Origin: Acidobacteriota bacterium
Lineage (GTDB): Bacteria; Acidobacteriota; Terriglobia; Bryobacterales; Bryobacteraceae
NCBI GenBank assembly: GCA_016213775.1
Contig: JACQZR010000302.1
Location: 1 to 64,000, forward strand
Length of the DNA stretch: 64,000 nucleotides
Direction of reading: 5' to 3'
Below the pieces are notes generated by a model. The model was not told the DNA's origin, searched no databases, and saw only the letters and a list, made by a program, of their open reading frames with translations. Shown piece by piece: positions 16,473-25,003 of this stretch (positions within the stretch are counted from its first letter, which is position 1; every line of letters starts with the position of its first letter). The position numbers and the translations under genes are program-made.

Positions 16473-18320
16473 ATGCGATCTCGTGCACTTGCAGTGCTCG
16501 TGATGGCGGGACTATGCGGTTGTACCTCCGCGGACGGGCCTGCCACCTATGCCTCCTCCCCCAAGACTCCACCCTCCTCCAATTCCGCTGGTGGACGCGC
16601 CGACGTCACTGACTTTCTCAATATGTACAACGAGATGGAACGCAAGCTCGGCACTGTGGCCAATGAAGCGCAATGGAAATCCGTTACCGACGTGAGCGAC
16701 GCCCACACTGGCGAACGCATCGGAGCGGACCGCGCCGCCGCCGCCTTCCACGGCAGCCGCTATGTGATTCAGAAAGCGAGGACACTACTCAATACCAAAG
16801 CCTCCCTCTCCGAACTCGAATTCCGGCAGCTTGACAACATCCTGCTTGCAGCCGCAGAATCACCGGGCACCATACCCGATATCGTCACCCGCCGCATTGA
16901 AGCGCAGGCGCGGCTGGAAGGCATCATGAACGGATACGAATTCTGCATCGAGAAGCGTGGCGATCATTGCGCCAAGGCTGTGACGCCGAACGACATCGAA
17001 GAGGCTCTTCTGAAATCGCGCAACATGGCCGAGCGCAAGCGCATCTGGGAAGTGTCCAAACAGCCCGGAACGGATCTCAAGAAGGGCGTGGCCGAGATTC
17101 GAGACCTTCGCAACCGCGTCGCCGCCGAACTCGGCTACACCAGCTACTTTCACCTCCAGGTGGCCGACTACGGCATGACTGTGAATGAAATGTTGCAGAC
17201 CATGGATAAGACCGTCGACGATCTTCATCCGCTGTATGAGCAACTGCATCTGTGGGCGCGCCGCAAGCTCAGCCAGCGCTACAACCAGACGCTGCCGAAG
17301 AAACTTCCTGCTCATTGGGTGGGCAACCGGTGGGCGCAGGACTGGCCCGGCCTGGTGGAGGGCGCCGATCTCGACACGCTCTTCCGCGGCAAAACGCCAG
17401 AGTACATCGTGCAGCAGGCCGAGCGCTTCTATACCTCTTTGGGCATGGCGCCGCTCCCCAGATCCTTCTGGGAGAAATCGGATCTCTATCAGCTCAAGCC
17501 CGGCGACAAGCGCAAGAAGAACACTCACGCGTCGGCCTGGCACATCGATCTCGACAAGGATGTTCGCAGCCTGATGAGCGTCATCCCCAACTACAACTGG
17601 TTTGAAACGGCGCATCATGAGTTGGGCCACGTGTACTATTACATGGCCTACTCCAACCCCAAAGTGCCCAATGTGCTTCGGCGCGGGGCCAACCGCGCGT
17701 TCCATGAAGCCATCGGCGATCTCATCGCCATCGCCGCCAGCCAGGTGCCGTACCTTAAAGGCATTGGGCTCATGCCGCAGGATCAGCAGTTGGACCCGAC
17801 GCAACTTCTGCTGGCGCAGGCGCTCAGCAGTGCCGTGGTTTTCATTCCATGGTCCGCCGGCACGATGACCCACTTTGAGTACGAACTGTACGAGAAGAAA
17901 CTGCCCGTGGATCAGTTCAACAAACGCTGGTGGGACTTGGTGTCGAAGTATCAAGGCGTGGAAGCGCCCACCGTGCGCGGCGAAGAGTTCTGCGACGGCT
18001 GCACCAAGACACACATCATCGACGACGCCGCCCAATACTACGACTACGCGATGGCATTCCTGATCAAGTACCAGCTTCACGACTATATTGCCCGCAAGAT
18101 CCTCAAGCAGGATCCCCACAATTGCAACTACTATGGGAACAAAGAGGTTGGCAAATGGTTGTCGGAGATTCTGAGCGCCGGAGCCACGCTGGACTGGCGG
18201 CAGATCATTCGCGAGAAGACCGGAGAGGACATCAGCTCCCGGGCCATGCTCGAGTATTTCAAGCCCCTGATGGAGTATCTGAAAAAAGAGAACGGAGACC
18301 AGCCCGCATCGTGGGAGTAG
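16473..18320 (+). CDS. Lipoprotein peptidase of family M2 (angiotensin-converting-enzyme-like)
   Basis: The 615-residue product is a zinc dipeptidyl carboxypeptidase of the ACE family. The zinc site is complete: HELGH with His382, Glu383 and His386, and the third ligand Glu412 in FHEAIGD, spaced as in human testis ACE (383/387/411). The start at ATG 16473 gives a lipoprotein signal, MRSRALAVLVMAGLCGC, whose lipobox Cys would anchor it to a membrane; ATG 16455 is an alternative. The length fits a single ACE domain. The end overlaps the ankyrin gene by 10 bases, so both are likely co-expressed. The physiological substrate in bacteria is unknown; peptide scavenging is plausible. Confidence 0.9.
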   Translation: MRSRALAVLVMAGLCGCTSADGPATYASSPKTPPSSNSAGGRADVTDFLNMYNEMERKLGTVANEAQWKSVTDVSDAHTGERIGADRAAAAFHGSRYVIQKARTLLNTKASLSELEFRQLDNILLAAAESPGTIPDIVTRRIEAQARLEGIMNGYEFCIEKRGDHCAKAVTPNDIEEALLKSRNMAERKRIWEVSKQPGTDLKKGVAEIRDLRNRVAAELGYTSYFHLQVADYGMTVNEMLQTMDKTVDDLHPLYEQLHLWARRKLSQRYNQTLPKKLPAHWVGNRWAQDWPGLVEGADLDTLFRGKTPEYIVQQAERFYTSLGMAPLPRSFWEKSDLYQLKPGDKRKKNTHASAWHIDLDKDVRSLMSVIPNYNWFETAHHELGHVYYYMAYSNPKVPNVLRRGANRAFHEAIGDLIAIAASQVPYLKGIGLMPQDQQLDPTQLLLAQALSSAVVFIPWSAGTMTHFEYELYEKKLPVDQFNKRWWDLVSKYQGVEAPTVRGEEFCDGCTKTHIIDDAAQYYDYAMAFLIKYQLHDYIARKILKQDPHNCNYYGNKEVGKWLSEILSAGATLDWRQIIREKTGEDISSRAMLEYFKPLMEYLKKENGDQPASWE

Positions 18321-19489
18321 CGATCATCTTGTTCTCAGCCGCCTGCTGCTGCCACGCTGAAGCAGCGGATCTGCATTCCGCCGTCCGAGCGGGTGATCGC
18401 GCAGCCGTCGAGAAGTTGCTCGCATCAGGCGCGTCCCCCAACGAACGTGACGAACTCGGAGGCACGCCGTTATTGGATGCCGCATGGGGCGGCGACATCG
18501 AGATCGTGAAACTGCTGGCCGGCAAAGGCGCGGACGTCAATGTACGCCATCGCGAGGCTGGGTCGACGCCGCTTCACTACGCCATCATCACCAACCATCG
18601 CGATGTTGTGGAATGGCTGCTCGACCACGGAGCCGATCGTAACGCCACCTACCAATCCGGTTCCACTCCGCTCCACCTGGCGGCCAATCGCGGTTATGTG
18701 GAGATCGCGCAATTGCTGCTCGCCCGCGGCGCGGATGCTTCGATCAAAGATCAGACGGGGGCCAATGCGCTGGATGAGGCCGCGTGGAAAGGGCAGGGCG
18801 CGGTGGTGAAACTGCTGCTTGCCAAAGGTGCGAAGGCTTCCGCCGTGACGCTGCCACAGGCCGTCACCAAGGGCTATGCCGATGTGGTGAAGCTGCTCGT
18901 CGAGGCTGGTTCGCCGGCCGATAGCAGGGACGCCGATGGTCAAACGTTGCTGGAACTTGCACTTCGCTTTCGGCAGCGGCCCGTCGCGGAAGCGCTGCTG
19001 AGCCTGGGTGCGAAGTTGGAAGAACCGATCCGCAGGAACGCTCTTCGCAATGCGGTGCTGCGAGGAGAAGGGGACATAGTCTCACTGCTGCTCAAGTCGC
19101 CGGCCGAAGCCACGCCACTGCTGGGCGATGCGGCGCTCAAGGGCCACGCCGGCGTTGTCCGGTTGCTTATGGAGAAAGGGGCCGACGTCAAAGCCCGCAC
19201 GGCAAGCGGAGGGACTCCGCTGCACGACGCCGCCCTCGGCGGTCATGAAGCGGTTGTCGCGATGCTGCTCGATCGCGGTGCGGAGGTGAATGCCGTGGAC
19301 GCGGAAACGGGAGCGACGCCTTTGCACGTGGCCGCCAGCTACGGCCGGCGCGACGTGTCGATGCTGTTGCTGAAGAACGGCGCCGATCTGAAGAAGCGCA
19401 ACAAGGCCGGCAAGACGGCAAAGGAAGTGGCGGTGGAATCGGGGCAGGCCGAACTGGCTGAATTGTTGGTCGAGTCGTCGAGGAATTGA
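18311..19489 (+). CDS. Exported ankyrin-repeat protein
   Basis: A GTG start at 18311, overlapping the last 10 bases of the ACE-like gene, gives 392 residues with a signal peptide (VGVAIILFSAACCCHAEA) and about ten ankyrin repeats to the C-terminus, for example GGTPLLDAAWGGDIEIVKLL, GSTPLHLAANRGYVEIAQLL and ATPLHVAASYGRRDVSMLLL. GGAG lies about 11 bases upstream. Ankyrin repeats bind other proteins. Export and overlap with a membrane-anchored peptidase suggest a periplasmic binding partner or inhibitor of that peptidase, which is inference. An in-frame extension to 17930 lies wholly inside the peptidase gene and is rejected. Confidence 0.82.
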   Translation: MGVAIILFSAACCCHAEAADLHSAVRAGDRAAVEKLLASGASPNERDELGGTPLLDAAWGGDIEIVKLLAGKGADVNVRHREAGSTPLHYAIITNHRDVVEWLLDHGADRNATYQSGSTPLHLAANRGYVEIAQLLLARGADASIKDQTGANALDEAAWKGQGAVVKLLLAKGAKASAVTLPQAVTKGYADVVKLLVEAGSPADSRDADGQTLLELALRFRQRPVAEALLSLGAKLEEPIRRNALRNAVLRGEGDIVSLLLKSPAEATPLLGDAALKGHAGVVRLLMEKGADVKARTASGGTPLHDAALGGHEAVVAMLLDRGAEVNAVDAETGATPLHVAASYGRRDVSMLLLKNGADLKKRNKAGKTAKEVAVESGQAELAELLVESSRN

Positions 19490-19799
19490 ATGCGATGGGT
19501 ACTGCTTGTCGCCGCTGTGGCAAGCATCGTGCTTGTCGCCGCCGCGTAACCACGAGCGCGGCGCTGGTCGCAATACGAGCACGAGATGCAGAATCCGGCT
19601 GACGATCCGCCCGATGCGTGGGAACAAACCGAGTTCGCATGGGGCCGCCTCCGTTACCGCTCCAACCGCGACGCCTAGTGGGGACGCCGTGCGCTGGGGC
19701 GTCGATACCAACAAGTCGGACCGCCAGTTCATTCAGGGCCTCCGCCGTCTCACGCGCATCCATGCCCGGCCGGTAGAGCAAATCGTCGATGGCGAGGGG
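19490..19799 (+). pseudogene. Degraded N-terminal fragment of a DUF4159 protein
   Basis: The ATG at 19490 directly follows the ankyrin stop and encodes MRWVLLVAAVASIVLVAAA before a TAA at 19547. The same frame continues QYEHEMQNPADDPPDAWEQ and FAWGRLRYRSNRD to a TAG at 19676. A shifted frame then gives WGVDTNKSDRQFIQGLRRL and TRIHARPVEQIVD. This order (membrane anchor, ARLRYRS, then RRLTRIxTRSVEQVVD) matches the N-terminal third of DUF4159 proteins. Homology ends within a few bases of the acyl-CoA dehydrogenase stop at 19800. One nonsense codon and one frameshift make it non-functional. Confidence 0.62.
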
Positions 19800-20918
19800 C
19801 TACGCCGCGTCGATGATCAGCCGCGCAAGCCGTTCGCGGTGGTGCCGCGTGTCCCCCAGTGCATTCTCGCTGTCCTTGGCGCGGCGGTAGTACAAGTGCA
19901 CGTCGTTCTCCCACGTGAACCCCATGCCGCCATGGACCTGAATGGCACGGTTACCCACTTCGCGATAGGCATCGCCGGCATACACCTTCGCTACCGAAAC
20001 AGCGGACGATGCTTCCGTGAGAAGATTCTCCAATGCGTAGGCCGCGAAGTAGACAGCCGACCGTGAACTCTCCGACCACAAAAACATATCCGCGCAAAGA
20101 TGTTGTACCGCCTGAAACTTGCCGATCGGCTGGTCGAACTGCTTGCGGGTCTTGGCATATTCCACGGTGAGTTCGAGCACACGTTGCATACCGCCGGCCA
20201 TCTCCGCGCTCAGAGCAACCGTGGCGATGTCGAGCGCGTATTCGAGTGCCGCGGTTCCACTCCGGAGCCTGGCGTCTTCCGCCGTGATCACGTTCTCAAA
20301 CGAGACCTCGTAGAGTTTGCGCGTCAGGTCCAAAGCCTTTAACGGCCGAATCGTCAGCCCTGCCGCATCTTTCGGAACAACAAACAGCGCGAGTTCACCA
20401 GCGCAATGGGCCGCAACCACGATAAAGTCCGCAACCGCGGCGTCGGGAACGAACATCTTGCGGCCGTTGATCCGATAGCCGCCCTCGCCCACCGTTGCCG
20501 AGGCGGACCATGTCGCGGGATCCCATTCGCCGGTATCTTCCACCAGTGCGGCCGTGGCGAGCGCGGCGCCTTCACAGATAGGCCGCAGCCATTTCGCCTT
20601 CTGCTCGTGATTACCCACGGTGTGAATGAGCGAGCCGGCAAGCGCCACGGTGGAGTAGAACGCACCAGGCAGCAAAGCGCGGCCCATCTGCTCGAATGTG
20701 GCCGCCAGTTCCACCATACCTAGCGCCATACCGCCGTATTCCTCCGCGAAGATAAGGCCGGTCCAACCCTGCTCCACCATCTTCCTGTAGAGACCGGAGT
20801 CATGGGCCGAATCTCCTTCCATGAGCTTGCGCACCCCGGCGATCGGGCACTCGTTGGTCAGGAACTGACGCGCGGTTTTCTGCAGCATTTGCTGCGTTTC
20901 GGAAAGATCAAATTTCAT
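19800..20918 (-). CDS. Acyl-CoA dehydrogenase (subunit 2 of a paired set)
   Basis: The 372-residue flavoprotein has the acyl-CoA dehydrogenase layout: an N-terminal helical domain (MKFDLSETQQMLQKTARQFL, GWTGLIFAEEYGGMALGMVE), a middle beta domain (GGYRINGRKMFVPDAAVADF), and a C-terminal helical domain (YAKTRKQFDQPIGKFQAVQH and QVHGGMGFTWENDVHLYYRR). The usual Glu catalytic base cannot be placed with certainty. It follows the second dehydrogenase gene by 15 bases. Such tandem pairs often form heteromeric enzymes acting on bulky CoA esters such as steroid side chains; the substrate here is unknown. Confidence 0.9.
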   Translation of the reverse strand: MKFDLSETQQMLQKTARQFLTNECPIAGVRKLMEGDSAHDSGLYRKMVEQGWTGLIFAEEYGGMALGMVELAATFEQMGRALLPGAFYSTVALAGSLIHTVGNHEQKAKWLRPICEGAALATAALVEDTGEWDPATWSASATVGEGGYRINGRKMFVPDAAVADFIVVAAHCAGELALFVVPKDAAGLTIRPLKALDLTRKLYEVSFENVITAEDARLRSGTAALEYALDIATVALSAEMAGGMQRVLELTVEYAKTRKQFDQPIGKFQAVQHLCADMFLWSESSRSAVYFAAYALENLLTEASSAVSVAKVYAGDAYREVGNRAIQVHGGMGFTWENDVHLYYRRAKDSENALGDTRHHRERLARLIIDAA

Positions 20919-20933
20919 CTGGGGTGTGCCTCT

Positions 20934-22121
20934 CTAATAGCTCTTGGGAAGGCCGAGAACAAAGTGACCGATGATGTTGCGCTGAATCTCGCTCGTGCCG
21001 GCTTCGATGGTGTTCCCTCGCGTGCGGAGGTAGCCGTACGCCCAATCGCCGCCATCGAGCGCGTGGAGCGAGCCTTCTTCCAGGGCTGCTTGCGGGCCGA
21101 GGATTTCCTGCGCGGTCTGCTGGAACCGCTGGTTGTACTCGCTCCAAAAAATCTTCAGTATCGAGCCTTCGGGCCCGGGCACACCGCTGGAACTGACCCG
21201 CGCGACGGAACGCAATTGGTTCACGCGAAAGACCTCCAGTTCCACGTATGCCTGCGCGAGTTTCTGCCGCACGATAGGGTCCTGGCTCAGCGGCTTGCCT
21301 CCCCGCGTGCGCGTTTTCGTCAGTTCCACCAGGCGGTCAAACATGCGGCGGTAGATGATGGTGATGCTCGCACCCAACGTGGCTCGTTCATGCATCAGCG
21401 TGCCCAGCGCCACCTCCCACCCCTGATTCACTTTCCCCAACACGTTGGCTACCGGCACACGTACGTCGCGGAAGTAGAGTTCGGCGAATTCGCTTTCCCC
21501 GGATATCTGCCGGATCGGTCGCACCTCGACACCGGGCGTCTTCATATCCACCAGCAGGTACGACAACCCCTTGTGCTTGGCGGCGGAAGGATCGGTGCGA
21601 ACCACGAGCGCGCACCAGTCCGCGATCCAGCCGTAGCTGTTCCACACCTTGTGTCCGTTGACGATGAAATGGTCTCGATCGAGCGTAGCCTCGGTGCGAA
21701 GCCCGGCCACATCGGAGCCCGCATTCGGTTCGCTAAAGCCCTGGCACCAGATTTCCTCGCCACTGAGAATTCTCGGGAGATAGCGGCGTTTCTGCACCTC
21801 GCTGCCGTAGTGAATAATCGTCGGCCCAATAAGTCCGAGGCCCAACGTATTGGCCATCGGCGGCGCCTGTGCACGGGCCATCTCCTCGAGGAATATCACC
21901 TGCTCCAGAAGCGACGCGCCGCGCCCGCCGTAATCCTTGGGCCATGCGACACCGGCCCAACCCGCATCGTACATTTTGCGTTGCCACGCCCGCGCACGTT
22001 CAAAGCGCTGCACAATGGTTTCCTCGGCGCCGCGGGCAATGGGCGCGGGAACGTTGCCCAACAACCAGGCGCGGAGTTCATCACGGAACTGGATCTGTTC
22101 CGGAGTGAGTGTAAGATCCAT
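20934..22121 (-). CDS. Acyl-CoA dehydrogenase (subunit 1 of a paired set)
   Basis: The 395-residue product starts MDLTLTPEQIQFRDELRAWL and shows GWAGVAWPKDYGGRGASLLE, the FAD-site block WCQGFSEPNAGSDVAGLRT, FIVNGHKVWNSYGWIADWC, and the C-terminal GSLHALDGGDW and TIEAGTSEIQRNIIGHFVLG. These are standard for acyl-CoA dehydrogenases. ATG 22121 is chosen because family homology begins there; upstream codons to 22340 look non-coding. It is the promoter-proximal gene of the pair with 19800-20918, and the two probably form one alpha2beta2-type enzyme. Fatty-acid or sterol-like CoA ester oxidation in the cytoplasm is expected. Confidence 0.9.
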   Translation of the reverse strand: MDLTLTPEQIQFRDELRAWLLGNVPAPIARGAEETIVQRFERARAWQRKMYDAGWAGVAWPKDYGGRGASLLEQVIFLEEMARAQAPPMANTLGLGLIGPTIIHYGSEVQKRRYLPRILSGEEIWCQGFSEPNAGSDVAGLRTEATLDRDHFIVNGHKVWNSYGWIADWCALVVRTDPSAAKHKGLSYLLVDMKTPGVEVRPIRQISGESEFAELYFRDVRVPVANVLGKVNQGWEVALGTLMHERATLGASITIIYRRMFDRLVELTKTRTRGGKPLSQDPIVRQKLAQAYVELEVFRVNQLRSVARVSSSGVPGPEGSILKIFWSEYNQRFQQTAQEILGPQAALEEGSLHALDGGDWAYGYLRTRGNTIEAGTSEIQRNIIGHFVLGLPKSY

Positions 22122-22267
22122 ACTGTCGAGTCTCGCTAGATAAGAATGGCCAAAACGGCAGTCCTCAATCTTACGCTGAAAAGGGTCGTCAGAGAACTTG
22201 TACTCTTCCACGCAAGGCCAACTGGTAACGGGCAAACCGTCCGCCGGGCGCGCTAGCATGGGAGACA

Positions 22268-23041
22268 ATGAGGAACCACACGATTTGGCTGGTGTTGCTG
22301 GTAAGCGGGGTTTGCGCGGGCGAGAAGATTGATTCCGCAAAGGCTATGGACCTGACTTACACTTTTGACGAGAAGACCATCTACTGGCCTACGTCACCGG
22401 GGTTTCATTGGGAGAAGACGCAGTGGGGCAAGACTCCGGCGGGGTACTTCTACTCGTCGGCCAACTATGGAGCGAATGAACACGGAGGGACGCACCTGGA
22501 CAGTCCTATTCATTTCAGCGAGGGTGGCATTTCGACGGAGCAGATTCCCGTTTCGAAGCTGATTGCGGCGGCGGTGGTGGTGGATGTATCGGCGGCGTGC
22601 GGGCGCAATGCGGACTACCGGCTGACCGTCGCCGATCTGCAGGCGTTCGAGCAGAAGCATGGGCGCATTCCGAATGGCAGCGTACTGCTGGTGCGTACGG
22701 GATGGGGCAGGTTCTGGCCGGATAAAATGCGCTATTTGGGGACGGACAAACAAGGCGATGTTGCGAACCTGCATTTTCCCGGCGTGTCGAAGGAGGCCGC
22801 GGAGTTTCTGGTGAAGCAGCGGGCGCTGAACGGACTGGGCATCGACACAGCGAGCATCGACCATGGGCAGTCCAAGGACTTCATCGTGCACCGGGTGCTG
22901 TACGGCGCGGGATTGTACGGGTTGGAGAACGTCGCCAACCTGGAGAAGGTTCCCGTGACGGGCGCGACGCTGATCGCGCTGCCGATGAAGATTAAGGGCG
23001 GCACCGGCGGGCCGGCAAGGATCGTGGCGATCCTGCCTTAG
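22268..23041 (+). CDS. Secreted cyclase-family (kynurenine formamidase-like) metal hydrolase
   Basis: The 257-residue product has a signal peptide (MRNHTIWLVLLVSGVCAG) and the cyclase-family metal motif HGGTHLDSPIHFSEGG at about residues 77-92, followed by VVVDVSAACG, VLLVRTGWGRFW and LGIDTASIDHG. Members of this family hydrolyse N-formylkynurenine or similar amides and esters using metal bound by the HxGTHxDxPxH motif. Here the enzyme is exported, so it acts in the periplasm or outside; the substrate is not known. Its stop overlaps that of the convergent lipoprotein gene by four bases. Confidence 0.85.
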   Translation: MRNHTIWLVLLVSGVCAGEKIDSAKAMDLTYTFDEKTIYWPTSPGFHWEKTQWGKTPAGYFYSSANYGANEHGGTHLDSPIHFSEGGISTEQIPVSKLIAAAVVVDVSAACGRNADYRLTVADLQAFEQKHGRIPNGSVLLVRTGWGRFWPDKMRYLGTDKQGDVANLHFPGVSKEAAEFLVKQRALNGLGIDTASIDHGQSKDFIVHRVLYGAGLYGLENVANLEKVPVTGATLIALPMKIKGGTGGPARIVAILP

Positions 23042-23583
23042 TGCACGAGTTGGGTGGCCTTCCAATCCTCCCCGTGCTTTTGGAATTGGAAGACGGGTTG
23101 CGCGTCCTGACTGAACTTGCCCTTCCTGACTCCCATCAGTGGCAGCGGCTTATCGAAGCAGGCGTGCTGGATAACGACTCCAAGTTTCGCCGTTGCGTCC
23201 CACACGTCCTTGGTACGCTCGTTGGCGGAAATGTACTCGGTCATCTTCACCGGGAGTTCCCCGCGGACTTGCACGTAGGACAGTTTGAAGCCGGGTTCGC
23301 TCACCGTGACTTCATCGTCGAACTTGAGAGCGCGGGCTTGCGCGGTCAGGCGGGCGATGGTGCGTTCTCCGAATTTCTCCGAGGCCTGTTCCCACAGCTC
23401 TTCTTTCAAGCCGCACTCGAACTGCTTCGGCGTGAGGGTGACCTGTTCCGCTTCCAGCTTCATCGGTTTCTTCTCGAGGTGGTACTTGACGATGTCGCCG
23501 GTGAGGCCCTCGGGGCCGCCGCCACAGCCGCCTAGGATCGACAGCAAGAGCACGGGTACAATTCGTTTCGACACAGAGAGCAT
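23038..23583 (-). CDS. Small lipoprotein of unknown function
   Basis: The 181-residue product begins MLSVSKRIVPVLLLSILGGCGGG; the LGGC lipobox predicts lipidation. The mature part is charged, with KPMKLEAEQVTLTPKQFECG near its start and a C-terminal half that looks like a mixed alpha/beta domain (FKLSYVQVRGELPVKMTEYI, FQFQKHGEDWKATQLVH). No domain is recognised. ATG 23583 is favoured over 23589 because it gives the shorter, more typical n-region. Its promoter would lie in the 150-base gap shared with the divergent oxidase gene. Confidence 0.65.
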   Translation of the reverse strand: MLSVSKRIVPVLLLSILGGCGGGPEGLTGDIVKYHLEKKPMKLEAEQVTLTPKQFECGLKEELWEQASEKFGERTIARLTAQARALKFDDEVTVSEPGFKLSYVQVRGELPVKMTEYISANERTKDVWDATAKLGVVIQHACFDKPLPLMGVRKGKFSQDAQPVFQFQKHGEDWKATQLVH

Positions 23584-23741
23584 GCGCAATAAAAAGCTTA
23601 ACGCTTTGCGGGTTGGGGCCGCTACCGGCGAGGCCCTGAGGAGGTTCGGATCAGGTCAGCTTCACGGCGAAGGGCGAGTAATGCGACACGGCATTTCGTT
23701 TTCCGTGGTAATGACGGCGACGGGATATACTGGTCACCCGT

Positions 23742-24917
23742 ATGATCGAATATCGCAGGCAGTTTCTTCGTTTCCTCGCCGGGAGTCCACTCAGCGGGGC
23801 GAGTTGGGCACAGAGCGGCATGATCGCGAATCCGAAAGATGCCATCAACGTGATGGACTTTGAAGCGGTGGCGCGGAAGGTCTTGCCGCCGGCGCATTTC
23901 GGTTACATGGCTACCGGCGTAATTGACGATGCGACATTGCGGGCGAATCGCGAGGGAATGGACAAGTTCTATCTGCGGCCGCGCCGGCTGGTGAATGTCG
24001 AGAAGGTGGATACCTCGGTGACGCTGTTCGGCACCAGGTGGGAAACGCCTCTGATGATCATGCCGGTGGGGAGCCAGAAGGCGTTTCATACGGAGGGCGA
24101 AGTGGCGGTGGCGCGCGCGGGCAACAAACAACGCGTGCTGCAGATTCTTTCCACCGTGACGAACTCGAGCGTTGAGGAAGTGACGAAGGCGGCCGGCCGG
24201 CCCATCTGGTATCAGCTCTACACAACGTCGTCGTGGAGCGTGACCGAGCGGCTGGTGAAGCGTGCCGAGAACGCGGGGTGTCCGGTTTTGGTGTTCACAG
24301 TCGACCTTCCGGCGGGGCGCAGCACGGAGACGGAGAAGCGCATGCGCAAGCTCGACACCCGCAAATGCGAGGCCTGTCACGACACGCCGCAGGGGCCGGG
24401 CGCGGGCTTTCTGAAACGCAAGCCAATGTTCGATGGGATTGAAATGAAGGACGTGCCTTTCAGCGCGCCTTCGCAAACGTGGGCGTTCGTCGACAAGCTG
24501 AAAGCGTCAACGAAGATGAAGCTGGTGTTGAAGGGGATCACGACGGCGGAGGACGGCGTATTGTGCCGCGAACATGGCGTGGATGGAATCGTCGTGTCCA
24601 ATCACGGCGGACGCGCGGAGGAGAGCGGGCGCTCGTCGATTGAGTCGCTGGCCGAGGTGGTGGAGGCGGTGGGGAGTGCGATGCCGGTGATGGTGGATGG
24701 CGGATTCCGGCGCGGCGTGGACGTGTTCAAGGCGCTGGCGCTGGGAGCACGAGCGGTGGGAATCGGAAGGCCCTACATTTGGGGCCTCGCGGCATTTGGA
24801 CAAGCGGGCGTCGAACAGGTGCTGACGATTCTGCGTGCGGAGTTGGAACTGGCGATGCGGCAGTTCGGAGCACCGTCGTTGAACGCGATTCACCGTGGGT
24901 TCGTCGCCCGCAAGTAG
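23742..24917 (+). CDS. Exported FMN-dependent alpha-hydroxy-acid oxidase/dehydrogenase with a CXXCH motif
   Basis: The 391-residue product begins MIEYRRQFLRFLAGSPLSGA, a Tat-like signal. It has the FMN-dependent alpha-hydroxy-acid dehydrogenase fold: FYLRPRRLVNVEKVDTSVTL, LMIMPVGSQKAFHTEGEVAV, IWYQLYTTSSW, LVLKGITTAEDG (FMN-contacting Lys), VVSNHGGRAEESGRSS (catalytic His) and VMVDGGFRRGVDVFKALALG. Substrates would be lactate, glycolate or mandelate. The variable loop contains CEACH (Cys209, Cys212, His213), a c-type haem attachment motif not standard in this family. If exported and haem-loaded it could pass electrons directly to a cytochrome chain; otherwise the motif could bind metal or be coincidental. 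Confidence 0.85.
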   Translation: MIEYRRQFLRFLAGSPLSGASWAQSGMIANPKDAINVMDFEAVARKVLPPAHFGYMATGVIDDATLRANREGMDKFYLRPRRLVNVEKVDTSVTLFGTRWETPLMIMPVGSQKAFHTEGEVAVARAGNKQRVLQILSTVTNSSVEEVTKAAGRPIWYQLYTTSSWSVTERLVKRAENAGCPVLVFTVDLPAGRSTETEKRMRKLDTRKCEACHDTPQGPGAGFLKRKPMFDGIEMKDVPFSAPSQTWAFVDKLKASTKMKLVLKGITTAEDGVLCREHGVDGIVVSNHGGRAEESGRSSIESLAEVVEAVGSAMPVMVDGGFRRGVDVFKALALGARAVGIGRPYIWGLAAFGQAGVEQVLTILRAELELAMRQFGAPSLNAIHRGFVARK

Positions 24918-25003
24918 AGGGGCGCTGGAATGCGCAACAGAGCCGCGCGCGTCAGCAAGCGGTTTCCTGGATCGGCAGAATTATTTCGTAACAGTGCCTG
25001 AGT

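Noticed and set aside
17930-18310. N-terminal extension of the ankyrin frame inside the ACE-like gene
   Set aside because: Arg/His-rich out-of-frame sequence; the signal peptide begins at the GTG at 18311.
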